Shown here: positions 17,647 to 26,901 of the stretch, one piece after another | Layout of the letters: each line of letters opens with the position of its first letter | Numbering within the stretch: position 1 is the first letter of the stretch | NCBI GenBank assembly: GCA_027621405.1 | Contig: JAQCBT010000020.1 | Location: 1-63,165 of the forward strand | From: Pseudomonadota bacterium | Lineage (GTDB): Bacteria > Pseudomonadota > Gammaproteobacteria > Pseudomonadales > Pseudohongiellaceae | Length of the DNA stretch: 63,165 nucleotides | Direction of reading: 5' to 3' | Notes under the pieces: model-generated | Seen by the model: the letters and a program-made list of their open reading frames with translations, nothing else | Databases searched by the model: none | Told to the model about the DNA's origin: nothing | Translations under genes and position numbers: made by a program

Positions 17647-18446
17647 GTCGATTTCTCCTGTAGAAAATCCCGCAAGATCTTCTGTACAGCCTGCGGTTTC
17701 TCCGCATGTACCCAGTGGCCAGTTTCCATTATCACCTTAACTCTGGCGCGGGGAAACGATTCGAGAGTTTCCTGCTCATGCTCGGCCTGAATATAGTTGG
17801 ACAGGGCCCCCTTGATAAACAGAGTGGGTTTGTCGAAAGGCTTGCCGGGCCCCGGCTTCTCTCGCAAGCGATCATAGTTCGCCGTTATGGCTTCAAGGTT
17901 GAGGCGCCAGCGATAACGCTTGTCTTCACCTCGCACCAGATTGGTCAGGACGAACTGCCGTGTCTCCTCGTCCTTTATGTAGTCACTGAGGAACGCCTCA
18001 GCATCCCTGCGTGTCTCCACCAGCCCGAAGTCCAGCCTGGCCATACCATCCAGCACGGCGAGATGCCCATCGGCACTGCTGGCATAGTGCACCGGCGCGA
18101 TATCGACGACGACCAGTTTATGCAATAGCTGGGGCTCGGTAAGCGCAAGCTGCATGGCGACTTTGCCGCCCATGGAATGACCGACGATGGCACAGGAAGG
18201 AATATCCAGGTCTTCCAGAAACCTGACCACATCTCGTGCCATCAGCGGGTAATCCATGGCCGGGGCGTGGGGTGAGTCCCCATGATTGCGCAGGTCCACA
18301 CCATAGACCGCGTAGCTGTCTGCGAGCTGCTTGCAATGCCATCCCCAGTTGGAGAGGCTGCCGAACAGGCCGTGGAGTACTAGCAGCGGCGACCCCGAGT
18401 CCGAATATTGGCGATAATTCAGCCGCAAGGCACTGGAATCAATCAA
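17643..18446 (-). CDS. alpha/beta hydrolase, YbfF-like esterase
   Basis: A 267-residue cytoplasmic alpha/beta hydrolase. The oxyanion segment LLVLHGLFGSLSNW, the nucleophile elbow VGHSMGGKVA, FIKGALSNY (acid region) and ETGHWVHAEKP (catalytic His) are typical of YbfF-type acyl-CoA or carboxyl esterases. It overlaps bcp at its 5' end (8 bp) and pdxJ at its 3' end (4 bp), so bcp-hydrolase-pdxJ is a tight three-gene operon. Substrate unknown. Confidence 0.88.
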   Translation of the reverse strand: MIDSSALRLNYRQYSDSGSPLLVLHGLFGSLSNWGWHCKQLADSYAVYGVDLRNHGDSPHAPAMDYPLMARDVVRFLEDLDIPSCAIVGHSMGGKVAMQLALTEPQLLHKLVVVDIAPVHYASSADGHLAVLDGMARLDFGLVETRRDAEAFLSDYIKDEETRQFVLTNLVRGEDKRYRWRLNLEAITANYDRLREKPGPGKPFDKPTLFIKGALSNYIQAEHEQETLESFPRARVKVIMETGHWVHAEKPQAVQKILRDFLQEKST

Positions 18447-18912
18447 GGGATTTCAGGATCTCCAGCACATCGTCATGGTGAGACTTGGTTTTCACCTTGT
18501 CCATGATGTGCACCAGCTTGCCCTGCTTATTGATAATGAATGTGGTTCTGATGATTCCCATGAACTCGCGGCCCATGAACTTTTTCAGGCCCCACACACC
18601 GTATTTTTCGGCGACAGCATGATCTTCATCGGAGAGCAGTGTGAAATTCAGGGATTCCTTGTCTTCGAATTTTTTCAGACGTGCCACGGGGTCTGGACTA
18701 ATACCCAGGGCTATCGCCTTGTATCGACTCAGAGCTCGCTTGCTGTCCCGCAGCCCACAGGCCTGAACTGTACATCCCGGGGTCATTGCCTTGGGATAGA
18801 AATAGAGGACAATGTTATTCTCTCCCTTGAAATCCTTGAGGCTGACCTTGTTGCCTGATTGATCAAGCAGGGTAAACGCCGGCGCCTGATTACCAACTTT
18901 GAGCTCTGCCAT
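18439..18912 (-). CDS. bcp: thiol peroxidase, BCP/PrxQ type
   Basis: Thioredoxin-dependent peroxiredoxin that reduces hydrogen peroxide and organic hydroperoxides in the cytoplasm. It has 157 residues. The peroxidatic Cys47 lies in PKAMTPGCTVQAC, and Cys52, five residues on, is the resolving cysteine of the two-cysteine BCP subgroup. VVLYF-like and SPD segments (GISPDPVARLKKF) fit. It is the first gene of the operon bcp-hydrolase-pdxJ. The divergent region towards purK holds two palindromes (19041-19093). Confidence 0.93.
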   Translation of the reverse strand: MAELKVGNQAPAFTLLDQSGNKVSLKDFKGENNIVLYFYPKAMTPGCTVQACGLRDSKRALSRYKAIALGISPDPVARLKKFEDKESLNFTLLSDEDHAVAEKYGVWGLKKFMGREFMGIIRTTFIINKQGKLVHIMDKVKTKSHHDDVLEILKSLD

Positions 18913-19040
18913 AATACGGTCCTGACCCTTTTCGATTGTTCGCTTGAGAATTGTCTATTCACGGAAATTTGAATCCTGACCATAATGCCAGGCAATATGA
19001 GTCATTATACCGGCCCAAAGAAGGTAAATAACATGGGTAC

Positions 19041-19093
19041 GGCATATCCGAATTCTTCGAATATGCCAAATACTGCGTTCGGAATTTCCGAAC
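19041..19093. promoter_or_regulatory. paired palindromes, candidate operators between bcp and purKE
   Basis: An imperfect palindrome GGCATATCCGAA..TTCGAATATGCC (19041-19067, one mismatch in the 12-nt arms) is followed by an exact palindrome GTTCGGAA-T-TTCCGAAC (19077-19093). Their centres are 31 bp apart, about three helical turns, and both are built around TTCGRA-like half sites. They lie in the divergent region, about 105-160 bp before purK and 130-180 bp before bcp. They do not resemble the PurR operator (ACGCAAACGTTTGCGT). A dimeric regulator binding both sites is inferred. Confidence 0.45.
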
Positions 19094-19198
19094 AAAAAGC
19101 AGTTAAAACTACATTGAAGACTGGGCTACAATAGAGTCTCTGACAGCGCCCCATAGTGGGTACGTTTAAACTCACAACTTCATAACAAAAGATCGAAA

Positions 19199-20341
19199 TT
19201 GGTGCGCATAGGAATCGTCGGTGGCGGACAGCTCGCAGCCATGCTGGTGAAGGCCAATCAGAAAGTCGGCGCCCCCAACCAGATTCACGTACTTGACCAC
19301 AACAGTAACTGCCCGGCCGCGCTGGCTGGAGGCATCTACGTATCCGGCGAAATCGCTACCGGTGACGGATACCCTGAGCTGGCAGCACGCAGCGACGTAC
19401 TTACAATCGATCTCGAGAACGTCGCCGTCGACAAGCTGGCCGAACTGCAGTCGGAGCATCTCAAGGTAATACCCGACCTTTCCCTCCTGCAACGGATAAC
19501 TGACAAACTCGAGCAGAAAAAGTGGCTGCAGGAGCTCGGCCTGCCCACTGCGCCGTTTCAGCCTCATGACGGTGAGAATCCTGTCGTGGAATCGCAATTC
19601 GGATTCCCGGTGGTACAGAAGGCGGCACGCGGCGGCTACGATGGACGCGGTGTGTTTGTGCTGCGCAGCGCCGCGGACAACGATGCACGCCTGCGAGTTC
19701 CTGGATTTCTGGAGCAGTATATCGATCGCAAGATGGAAGTATCGGTGATGGTAGCTGCCAATACCGCTGGAGAAGTGGTTGCCTATGAGGCAGTTGAGAT
19801 GGTCTTCCACGAGGGAGGCAATGTGCTGGACTATCTGGTGGCGCCAGCGAGGCTCCCCGCCCGGCAATTGCGGGCCGCCCAGGATCTCGCCGTCAGGACC
19901 ATCAGCGCCATCGGCGGAACGGGTATATTTGGCATAGAGATGTTCCTCACTACGGATGACGAGCTCCTGATCAACGAGATTTCGCCCCGAACCCATAATA
20001 GCGGCCATTACACGACCGAGGCCTGTGTCACCTCGCAGTTTGATCAACAACTTCGTATCCTTAGCGGACAGGAACTGGGAGATGCGAGACAACTGATCCC
20101 CGCCGTGATGTTCAATATTCTGGGAGCAGCCGGCTTTGAGGGTGATACAGTAGTCGACATTGATCCTTCACTGGAGAATGATGATCAGATCGCCATCCAC
20201 ATCTATGGCAAGACCCATTGCTTTCCCGGGCGGAAGATGGGGCATGTTACAGTAACGGCAGAAACCGTTGAGGATGCCCTGGCCAAGATGCTGGACATCA
20301 GGGAAAGGATAACCATTAGAGGAGCCAAGCAACTTGTCTGA
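19199..20341 (+). CDS. purK: 5-(carboxyamino)imidazole ribonucleotide synthase
   Basis: ATP-grasp enzyme that carboxylates AIR to N5-CAIR in purine synthesis. The start is TTG at 19199 or GTG at 19202 (protein [16 protein letters not shown]); neither has a good ribosome site. ATP-grasp features are visible: [64 protein letters not shown] and [14 protein letters not shown]. The 380-residue length is normal. Its 3' end overlaps purE by 8 bp, so the two are coupled. In E. coli the order is purE-purK; here it is reversed. Confidence 0.95.
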   Translation: MVRIGIVGGGQLAAMLVKANQKVGAPNQIHVLDHNSNCPAALAGGIYVSGEIATGDGYPELAARSDVLTIDLENVAVDKLAELQSEHLKVIPDLSLLQRITDKLEQKKWLQELGLPTAPFQPHDGENPVVESQFGFPVVQKAARGGYDGRGVFVLRSAADNDARLRVPGFLEQYIDRKMEVSVMVAANTAGEVVAYEAVEMVFHEGGNVLDYLVAPARLPARQLRAAQDLAVRTISAIGGTGIFGIEMFLTTDDELLINEISPRTHNSGHYTTEACVTSQFDQQLRILSGQELGDARQLIPAVMFNILGAAGFEGDTVVDIDPSLENDDQIAIHIYGKTHCFPGRKMGHVTVTAETVEDALAKMLDIRERITIRGAKQLV

Positions 20342-20831
20342 ATCGAAAAACCCGTTGGTTGGAATCATCATGGGCAGCGACAGTGACCTGCCAGTTATGC
20401 AGGCTGCGGCAGATACCCTCGATGATCTGGGAATTGCCTACGAATTAACCGTCGTTTCCGCCCACCGCACTCCTCAGCGCATGTTTGATTATGCGCGTAG
20501 CGCAGAACAGCGCGGGCTGAAAGTCGTTATCGCTGGTGCTGGAGGAGCCGCGCATTTGCCCGGCATGGTGGCCTCACTAACGGTATTGCCGGTCATCGGT
20601 GTACCGGTCGCCGTTACAGCCCTGCAGGGTCACGATTCACTGCTGTCCATAGTACAAATGCCGAAGGGCATTCCCGTTGCCACGGTTGCAATCGACAACG
20701 CCACCAATGCCGGACTGCTTGCGGCACAAATCATCGGCTCCAGCGATCTGGAGGTTCGAGAGAAATTGCAGGAATTCCGCAAAGCACAAACACAGGCTGT
20801 GCTGGACAAGATCGAACAGCTGGAAAGTTAG
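20334..20831 (+). CDS. purE: N5-carboxyaminoimidazole ribonucleotide mutase
   Basis: Converts N5-CAIR to CAIR, the step after PurK. It has 165 residues starting at a TTG (20334) inside the end of purK. Class I PurE signatures are clear: [13 protein letters not shown] (phosphate/CAIR site), [15 protein letters not shown] (catalytic His loop), [16 protein letters not shown] and [32 protein letters not shown]. It makes the functional pair with purK; purC of the same pathway is at 52306-53358. Confidence 0.96.
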   Translation: MSESKNPLVGIIMGSDSDLPVMQAAADTLDDLGIAYELTVVSAHRTPQRMFDYARSAEQRGLKVVIAGAGGAAHLPGMVASLTVLPVIGVPVAVTALQGHDSLLSIVQMPKGIPVATVAIDNATNAGLLAAQIIGSSDLEVREKLQEFRKAQTQAVLDKIEQLES

Positions 20832-20995
20832 TCACAGAGCGGCATCCAGGTCCACTCTCGCTGGTGCATTCTGGAAGCAACTCTCGGTAATGACTGGCTG
20901 GTAGCAGCTCGCCGGCCTGCAAACCCGGCACAGCAATCCAGTTTGCTGCACACACTTTACTCCAACCCGATTCGCTTGCATGCTACTGCCCTGTT

Positions 20996-21724
20996 ATGGA
21001 TTCACTCCCTACCTCTATAGTGGTGCTAACCGGAGCCGGAATTTCCGCAGAATCCGGCATTGAGACTTTTAGAGCCTCCGACGGACTGTGGGCGAACCAC
21101 CCGGTTGAGGAAGTTGCGACTCCGGAGGGTTTCGCCGCCAATCCGCAGATCGTCTATCAATTCTACAACCAGCGGCGACGTCAGTTACTGTCACCAGAGA
21201 TAAGACCAAACGCCGCCCACAGCGCTCTGGCGAAGTTCGAACACGAGTTCGAAGGTGACTTTCTCCTGGTTACCCAGAATGTGGACAACCTGCACGAACG
21301 TGCCGGCTCCAGGAAGCTGGTTCACATGCATGGAGAACTGTTGAAGATGCGATGTCTCAATTCGCGCCTGGTCTACGATATCGCCGAAGACATCGACTTC
21401 GATACCGAGTGCAAGTGCTGTCGATCACCGGGCAATCTGCGACCCCACATCGTCTGGTTCGGAGAAATGCCCTTTCATATGAACCAGATCAACAGGGCGC
21501 TTGAGTCTTGCGACCTGTTCATCGCCATTGGTACCTCAGGCAATGTGTACCCGGCTTCCGGTTTCTACCAGACCGCAAAAATCCGCAGGGCGTATACGGT
21601 AGAGCTGAACCTCGACAGGACCGGCTCAAGTTTTGACCAGCACGTCTATGGACCAGCCACCGAAGTCGTGCCCGCGTTCCTCGACAGCATCCTGCAGCGA
21701 CAGGGCCAGCGCGCCCACAGATAG
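20996..21724 (+). CDS. cobB: NAD-dependent sirtuin deacylase
   Basis: SIR2-family lysine deacetylase/desuccinylase, cytoplasmic. The 242 residues contain the NAD motif [14 protein letters not shown] (residues 13-26; a Thr where Pro is usual), [12 protein letters not shown] and the catalytic His112 in VHMHGE. YNQR (Tyr57 and Arg60) is the YxxR pair that fits succinyl or malonyl groups in CobB and SIRT5. Cys120 and the CKCC cluster occupy the zinc module. Bacterial CobB often regulates acetyl-CoA synthetase; no such gene is adjacent. The start has no strong ribosome site. Confidence 0.92.
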   Translation: MDSLPTSIVVLTGAGISAESGIETFRASDGLWANHPVEEVATPEGFAANPQIVYQFYNQRRRQLLSPEIRPNAAHSALAKFEHEFEGDFLLVTQNVDNLHERAGSRKLVHMHGELLKMRCLNSRLVYDIAEDIDFDTECKCCRSPGNLRPHIVWFGEMPFHMNQINRALESCDLFIAIGTSGNVYPASGFYQTAKIRRAYTVELNLDRTGSSFDQHVYGPATEVVPAFLDSILQRQGQRAHR

Positions 21725-21907
21725 GGTTCGCGGCCTCTACCAGAGGTCTGCACCGGGAAACCAGGTCAGAAGAAAACCGGGACCCTATGCAGTCGAGGAG
21801 GCAAATCGCGCATGGGCCGTAATTGAAGTTTCATATACCCTATAATGGCGTCCTGGATCCCGGCACGCGCATGCACTGGGAAAATTGCCGGCAAAAGGGA
21901 AACAATC

Positions 21908-23044
21908 ATGTTGAAGAAAATTCTCAAGGGCGTAGCAGGCATACTGGTGCTCGTTGTGGTGCTGGGCCTGGCGGGCTATATCGCCACCGGCCCCGAACAG
22001 CCACCTGTCGATTCCAGCAGCGCCGCATGGCTTGAACCTGGCCCCTACACAGTCGCCACCAGAGACCTGCTGCTGGTAGATGATTCTCGTCCCACCGCCG
22101 AGAATCGGGGCGTGCCCGGAAAGCCGGACCGCAGCTTTCCCAGCACCCTGTGGTACCCCAGCGATTCCCAGGGCCCCTACCCGCTGGTGGTACACAGTCA
22201 CGGCATCGTGTCCAATCGCACGGAACTCGCCTATCTGGCAGAGGCTCTGGCCAGTCGCGGCTACGTGGTAATTGCCAGCGACTATCCACTTACCAGTGGC
22301 GCAACGGAAGGTGGAGCCAATGCGGACGATGTTGTGAATCAACCCGCCGATATCAGTTTTCTTATCGATTCAGTGATCGAGCTGGCAGGCTCAGACAAAC
22401 CGTTCGCGGGGATGATTGACCAGAGCCGAATCGGCCTCACGGGATTTTCGCTGGGTGCATTGACCACCTATCTCACGAGCTATCACCCGCGCTGGCGTGA
22501 CCCGAGGATAGCCGCGGGGGTAGCCATCGCTGGCCCCTCCGCGATCTTCGCTCCACAGTTCTTCCGCACTACCAATATTCCCTTTCTGGCAATCGCCGGA
22601 ACCTCCGATGCGCTCATCGAGCATCGGCGTCATGCGGCGGATATTCCAATGCGGGTCAGCAATGCTTCCCTGGTTACCATCGATGGCGGTTCCCATCTGG
22701 GCTTTGTAGGAATGGCGGATCCAATGTTTCGTTTCAGCGACAATCCGGACACCCTCGGCTGCGCTGCGGTGATGGCCGTGTTGGGCGACGACCCCAACGC
22801 TACCTTCCTGACCCTGGGCACCCCGGAAGAAGGAGTAGATCCACAGCGGGACCTGCCGGGTATCTGTGACTATGGCTACAGGGAAACTACCCATCCAGGT
22901 CGACAGCACATGATCACCCAGATTGCCGCTGTGAGTTTCCTGGAATCGGTGTTCAATGCCGATGCCGATGAACGTGAGGCGGCACGCGAGCAACTGGAGG
23001 TGGCACTGGCTGCCGATTTCGAGGAGGCCAGCTTTACACACTGA
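21908..23044 (+). CDS. membrane-anchored or exported alpha/beta hydrolase
   Basis: The ATG at 21908 (MLKKILKGVAGILVLVVVLGLAGYIA) follows AAAAGGGA and gives a signal peptide or anchor; the open frame extends upstream to 21845. It has 378 residues. The alpha/beta-hydrolase core resembles PAF-acetylhydrolase or dienelactone hydrolases: PLVVHSHGIVSNRTE (oxyanion region), RIGLTGFSLGALTTYL (nucleophile Ser in GFSLG), IPFLAIAGTSDALIE (acid) and DGGSHLGF (His). The predicted location is the periplasm. It may hydrolyse lipid esters; the substrate is unknown. Confidence 0.85.
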   Translation: MLKKILKGVAGILVLVVVLGLAGYIATGPEQPPVDSSSAAWLEPGPYTVATRDLLLVDDSRPTAENRGVPGKPDRSFPSTLWYPSDSQGPYPLVVHSHGIVSNRTELAYLAEALASRGYVVIASDYPLTSGATEGGANADDVVNQPADISFLIDSVIELAGSDKPFAGMIDQSRIGLTGFSLGALTTYLTSYHPRWRDPRIAAGVAIAGPSAIFAPQFFRTTNIPFLAIAGTSDALIEHRRHAADIPMRVSNASLVTIDGGSHLGFVGMADPMFRFSDNPDTLGCAAVMAVLGDDPNATFLTLGTPEEGVDPQRDLPGICDYGYRETTHPGRQHMITQIAAVSFLESVFNADADEREAAREQLEVALAADFEEASFTH

Positions 23045-23091
23045 GGTGGTACTGAGGTGGTACCGAGATGATAGCGCTGTCGCATGCACTG

Positions 23092-25401
23092 TTAGAGCAG
23101 GAAGCGAAAGACTCCCGGTAACAGGCATTGCGCGTCATCACAGAGTTGGTAGTGCAGGCGAACCTCCAGGGGACCGGGACTCTCCTGCCGACTGCTAACC
23201 GTGAATTCGATCTCGATATCACCTGAATTGATCGCTACCTCAAGTCCCGCAGATTTTAATGTGCCGCTGGCTTGCGGATAGTTCACACTCTCCAGTTCCC
23301 AACTGGCAGCATCAGCCAGCTCCAGGCGCAGAGGCCGCAGCTTGGCAGATGCTTCGTCAGCCGCTGTGAGGTGCCACGGCTCAGCGACCCGGCAACGCAT
23401 ATTGCAATGAATGAGCTTTGCTACCGAGGAAGTATCGTGCCTTCTTCGGGCATCACAGCGAATAAGTCCGCCATCGCCGTATTGGGTCAACAGGAAACTT
23501 GCGGATTCGGCCTGGGTTTGTACGCGCATGATGCTGCAATGATTGAGTGGACTGTCGTCGACAAGCGGCTGCAGGTTTCGCAGCGCGGTCTCTCGAATCG
23601 CAGCGAAGTCGGGTATGGCTTCTTGCTTGCCAAGCAGCGCATTTCGCTGTTCCAGCATCCACAGGCAATCCAGCGCCGTCGCCACAGCCGACAACTCGGC
23701 GCCATCACCGGCACTACGGGAGCGCACTAATACTGGTCCACGCTGCTGTGCAGGACTCAGAAAGAAGCTGCCACTCACCTCATCCCAGAAACTCACCAAC
23801 GCCTTCATCATCAGCTCTTGACCGCGTTGCAAATACGCCGGCGACTCGGTGGCATCGAAAAGCAAGATCAGCGCCTGCACCAGGTTTACATAGTCCTCGA
23901 GCTGAGCCGCGATGGAGACTTCTCCACCCAGATATATACGGGTCAGTTCTCCTTCTTTATTGACATTGCTGGCCAGCATGTGATCAAGCGCCTTGCGGGC
24001 AGATTCGACCCAGCGCATTTCACCCATTGCCACACCGGATTGGATGAGCGTGCTGGCCATGGCGGCACACCAGGCGACGATGCGTTTATCATCCCTGATG
24101 GGATGGATGCGCTGCTCACGAACCCTATACATCTCCGATAGTGCTGCATCGAGTCGCTGCAAAAAGTTCTCGCCGTACTTTAGCTGCAAATCTTGCAGCG
24201 ATTGTTCCAGATTCAGGATATTCGCGCCTTCGAAATTACCCAGCCTGGAGACTCCGAACACATCGATCACCAGGGCCGCTTGTTCTGGCGACAAGGCTGA
24301 CTCTACCTGCGCGGGGGTCCAGAGGAAGAAGGTGCCCTCTGAACCTTCGCTGTCGGCATCCGTTGCCGAGTAATAACCTCCCTCAGCCAACTCCATGTCA
24401 CGCAATACATAATCCAGTGTTTGCTTGCAGATGCGAGCGAAGAACGGCTCGCCGCTGAGCATCCAGGCTCGCAGGTACACAAGTCCGAGTTGAGACTGGT
24501 TATAGAGCATCTTTTCGAAATGTGGCACCAGCCAGTCGGCATCCACACTGTAGCGATGGAATCCGCCACCTACCTGGTCATAGATGCCGCCTCTACCCAT
24601 GCCGTGCAGTGCCCTGACCACAAAGCCCAACGCCTCTTCTCTCTGTTCCCTGGCAGCATATTCAAGCAGGTAGAGCAGTATGGGTTCCTGGGGAAACTTG
24701 GGTGCTCCTGCCAGCCCGCCTCGACGGGAGTCTTCACGCTGAACGAGAGCTTCCACCAACTGCCTGGCGGTGATGGCACTGGATTCGCCGGATGGCTTGT
24801 TGCCCAGGATGCGCTGCACGGCAGCCTGCACCGAAGCGGCACTCGCCTCCAATTCGTCGCGCCGTTCAGTCCACGCACTGCCAATCTGTGCAAGTAACTG
24901 CAGGAAATTCGCAGGCGGGAAATAGGTCGCCGCGAAGAACGGCTTGCCATCGGGCATGAGGAAATTCGACATCGGCCAACCGCCCTGTCCGGAAATAAGC
25001 TGTACCGCGGTCATATAGATCTCATCGATATCCGGGTATTGCTCCCGGTCCATCTTGATACTAATGAAATCCCGGTTTAGTACTTTCGCCACTTCTATAT
25101 TATCGAAGCTCTCTACCTCCATGACATGACACCAGTGACAGGTGGAGTACCCGATGGAGAGAAAGACAGGCTTGTCTTCCAGAACCGCTGTCGCGAAGGC
25201 TTCTTCGCCCCAGGGAAACCAGTTCACCGGATTGTGAGCGTGTTGCAGCAGATAGGGGGAATCTTCCTGGATCAAACGATTGATGAACAGCGCCTTGCCA
25301 GCCTCATCGAAGTGCTCGGTACGCTTGTCATAGCTCCTCTCCTTGGCGGCTTCCACAGACCGCAACTGTTGCTCAAGGGGAATGTTGTCCGGGTCTTTCA
25401 T
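23092..25401 (-). CDS. DUF255 (YyaL/SPATA20-like) thioredoxin-fold protein with extra C-terminal domain
   Basis: A 769-residue protein. After about 35 residues, [29 protein letters not shown] opens the DUF255 thioredoxin-like domain with its conserved [13 protein letters not shown]ys pair. The central part (about 220-600) is the (alpha/alpha)6-barrel region typical of YyaL/SPATA20 ([41 protein letters not shown]). Family members usually end near residue 700. The last 100 or so residues here read like the beta domain found at the N-terminus of DsbD, ending [13 protein letters not shown]. The function of the family is not established; a redox or sugar-epimerase-like role is suggested by fold only. 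Confidence 0.88.
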   Translation of the reverse strand: MKDPDNIPLEQQLRSVEAAKERSYDKRTEHFDEAGKALFINRLIQEDSPYLLQHAHNPVNWFPWGEEAFATAVLEDKPVFLSIGYSTCHWCHVMEVESFDNIEVAKVLNRDFISIKMDREQYPDIDEIYMTAVQLISGQGGWPMSNFLMPDGKPFFAATYFPPANFLQLLAQIGSAWTERRDELEASAASVQAAVQRILGNKPSGESSAITARQLVEALVQREDSRRGGLAGAPKFPQEPILLYLLEYAAREQREEALGFVVRALHGMGRGGIYDQVGGGFHRYSVDADWLVPHFEKMLYNQSQLGLVYLRAWMLSGEPFFARICKQTLDYVLRDMELAEGGYYSATDADSEGSEGTFFLWTPAQVESALSPEQAALVIDVFGVSRLGNFEGANILNLEQSLQDLQLKYGENFLQRLDAALSEMYRVREQRIHPIRDDKRIVAWCAAMASTLIQSGVAMGEMRWVESARKALDHMLASNVNKEGELTRIYLGGEVSIAAQLEDYVNLVQALILLFDATESPAYLQRGQELMMKALVSFWDEVSGSFFLSPAQQRGPVLVRSRSAGDGAELSAVATALDCLWMLEQRNALLGKQEAIPDFAAIRETALRNLQPLVDDSPLNHCSIMRVQTQAESASFLLTQYGDGGLIRCDARRRHDTSSVAKLIHCNMRCRVAEPWHLTAADEASAKLRPLRLELADAASWELESVNYPQASGTLKSAGLEVAINSGDIEIEFTVSSRQESPGPLEVRLHYQLCDDAQCLLPGVFRFLL

Positions 25402-25463
25402 GACTAAACCTATGTGCTAAACTCAAGAGGAAATTACAGCTCAACCGGGAAGTCGAAGCCACC

Positions 25464-25778
25464 ATGGAAATTCAGAGCGCACTCTCGCAGGACGGGAGTA
25501 CATTGACCCTGGCTTTGTTTGGCAAGTTTGATTACACCTGCCAGCAGATGTTTCAATCTGCCTACCAGGAAATTTCGCCTAAACCCGACAAGTTCATCCT
25601 CGATGCCCTGGAACTGCAGTCGATGGACAGCTCTGCCCTGGGAATGCTTCTCCTGCTCCGCAATCATGCTGGCGGAGACGAAGCCGATGTGTCCATCGTC
25701 AACGCCAAGCCGGACATTATCAAGCTACTGGAAACCTGCAAATTCAACGAATTGTTCAATGTGTCAGCCCTGGGCTGA
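25464..25778 (+). CDS. STAS domain protein (anti-sigma factor antagonist-like)
   Basis: A 104-residue single-domain STAS protein. The core FILDALELQSMDSSALGMLLLLRNHAG contains the DSSALG loop, where a Ser is phosphorylated by a partner kinase in SpoIIAA-type proteins. No anti-sigma kinase, sigma factor or phosphatase gene lies beside it, so its partner is elsewhere. It is divergent from the DUF255 gene and is followed by a strong intrinsic terminator, so it is transcribed alone. Confidence 0.85.
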   Translation: MEIQSALSQDGSTLTLALFGKFDYTCQQMFQSAYQEISPKPDKFILDALELQSMDSSALGMLLLLRNHAGGDEADVSIVNAKPDIIKLLETCKFNELFNVSALG

Positions 25779-25885
25779 CAGCAGGAAATTTTAAACCCCG
25801 GGCTGAAATAAATTCAGCGATTCTCCGCTCTTATTATAGGTACCGCCCGTCCACGCGCAGGCGGTCCTCAATTGCCCTTTGCCTA

Positions 25886-25911
25886 CCCCCGCTCCCCGCG
25901 GGGGATTTTTT
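25886..25911 (+). terminator. intrinsic terminator after the STAS gene
   Basis: CCCCCGC (25886-25892) pairs exactly with GCGGGGG (25898-25904) around a 5-nt loop and is followed by A and a run of six T (25906-25911). Confidence 0.85.
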
Positions 25912-25928
25912 GACTATTTCCGCGCATA

Positions 25929-26315
25929 TCACAGCAATGCCGAGAGTTCTTCAGGGAAGTACGGTCGGTTGCGCTCATTTACCGCCGTCGCAGTAATCCT
26001 GGCCTTGAGCGCCACCTCAGCGCTTTCCCGCAGCCTGATCTTCTGCTCGAAGACGATCCGCACCTTTGAGGGTCGCTGCACCTCGACAGATACCTCGAAC
26101 AGGTCTCCGGCTCGCAAAGATTTTCGGTACTCCAGTTCCGCCTTCGCCACCACGATTATCACACCTGCTGCAGTCAGATCGGCGAAACTCAGGCCCCGAC
26201 TTATAAGAAACTCATGGCGAGCGTGTTCCAGGTAGTGTTGATAGATAGCGTTGTTGACTATGCCCTGCATATCGCACTCATAGTCCCGCACCTTCATTTC
26301 CAAACAGAATGGCAT
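25929..26315 (-). CDS. acyl-CoA thioesterase, YbgC/4-HBA-CoA type hotdog fold
   Basis: A 128-residue hotdog-fold thioesterase. KVRDYECDMQGIVNNAIYQHYLEHARHEFL is the family signature, with Asp in the position of the catalytic residue (D.QGIVNNA.Y). The alternative start at the seventh residue (Met of MKVRDYE) fits the usual family N-terminus better than the 26315 start. It probably cleaves short- or medium-chain acyl-CoA in the cytoplasm; substrate unknown. It converges on the STAS gene and its terminator. Confidence 0.85.
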   Translation of the reverse strand: MPFCLEMKVRDYECDMQGIVNNAIYQHYLEHARHEFLISRGLSFADLTAAGVIIVVAKAELEYRKSLRAGDLFEVSVEVQRPSKVRIVFEQKIRLRESAEVALKARITATAVNERNRPYFPEELSALL

Positions 26316-26491
26316 TTCAATCAGATTTCTTATGCACCGAATTTCAATCCAGGAGCCTAGCGGAAAATTCAGGGTTTCGATAGTTGGCGATGATTAATTC
26401 CTGTTCCTATACTTGATTCAGAGGCAAGGATGCCTCGCAGCAGCAAGGGACTGCTGCTACAGGGATGGCAGTGCTGCAGGGAAGCAGAGAC

Positions 26492-26806
26492 ATGAGTATC
26501 AGAGGAAATTTTCACCTGGGTCAGGTGGTACAACATAGGCTCTATGGTTACCGGGGTGTGATCATCGATGTAGATCCTGAGTTCCAACTCAGCGAGGACT
26601 GGTACAACCAGGTCGCCAAGAGCAAGCCACCACGCCACAAACCCTGGTTCCGAATCCTGGTGCACAACACAGCCTACGAAACTTACGAGGCACAGGAAAA
26701 TCTCATCGCCGAAGACGAACCCGAGAAGATTAACCATCCTGACTTGCGCCAACATTTCTGTGGTTATTCCAAGGGCCGCTATGTGCCTACGATTCAGATC
26801 AACTAG
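26492..26806 (+). CDS. hspQ: heat shock protein HspQ
   Basis: HspQ (YccV) is a small gammaproteobacterial heat-shock protein that binds hemimethylated DNA and modulates Lon-dependent proteolysis. The start at 26492 (MSIRGNFHLGQVVQHRLYGYRGVI) matches the family; the frame extends nine codons upstream. The 104-residue product shows the conserved G.VV.HRLYGYRGV and VDPEF segments, PWFRILVHNT, and YVAQENL-like EAQENLIAEDEPEKINHPDL, then F.GYSKGRYVP. It is convergent with the CbiX-like gene, with a hairpin between them. Confidence 0.93.
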   Translation: MSIRGNFHLGQVVQHRLYGYRGVIIDVDPEFQLSEDWYNQVAKSKPPRHKPWFRILVHNTAYETYEAQENLIAEDEPEKINHPDLRQHFCGYSKGRYVPTIQIN

Positions 26807-26862
26807 GCGCCATTAGACATTCGCTAACTTTTCGATAGACTCGATGCGGATGATTAGTCACC

Positions 26863-26885
26863 GGCGAACCCCGGGAAGGTTCGCC
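26863..26885. terminator. hairpin between convergent hspQ and the CbiX-like gene
   Basis: GGCGAACC (26863-26870) pairs exactly with GGTTCGCC (26878-26885) around a 7-nt loop. No T tract follows on either strand, so termination is only inferred from its position between convergent stops. Confidence 0.4.
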
Positions 26886-26901
26886 AGTAACACCGCGATC
26901 T

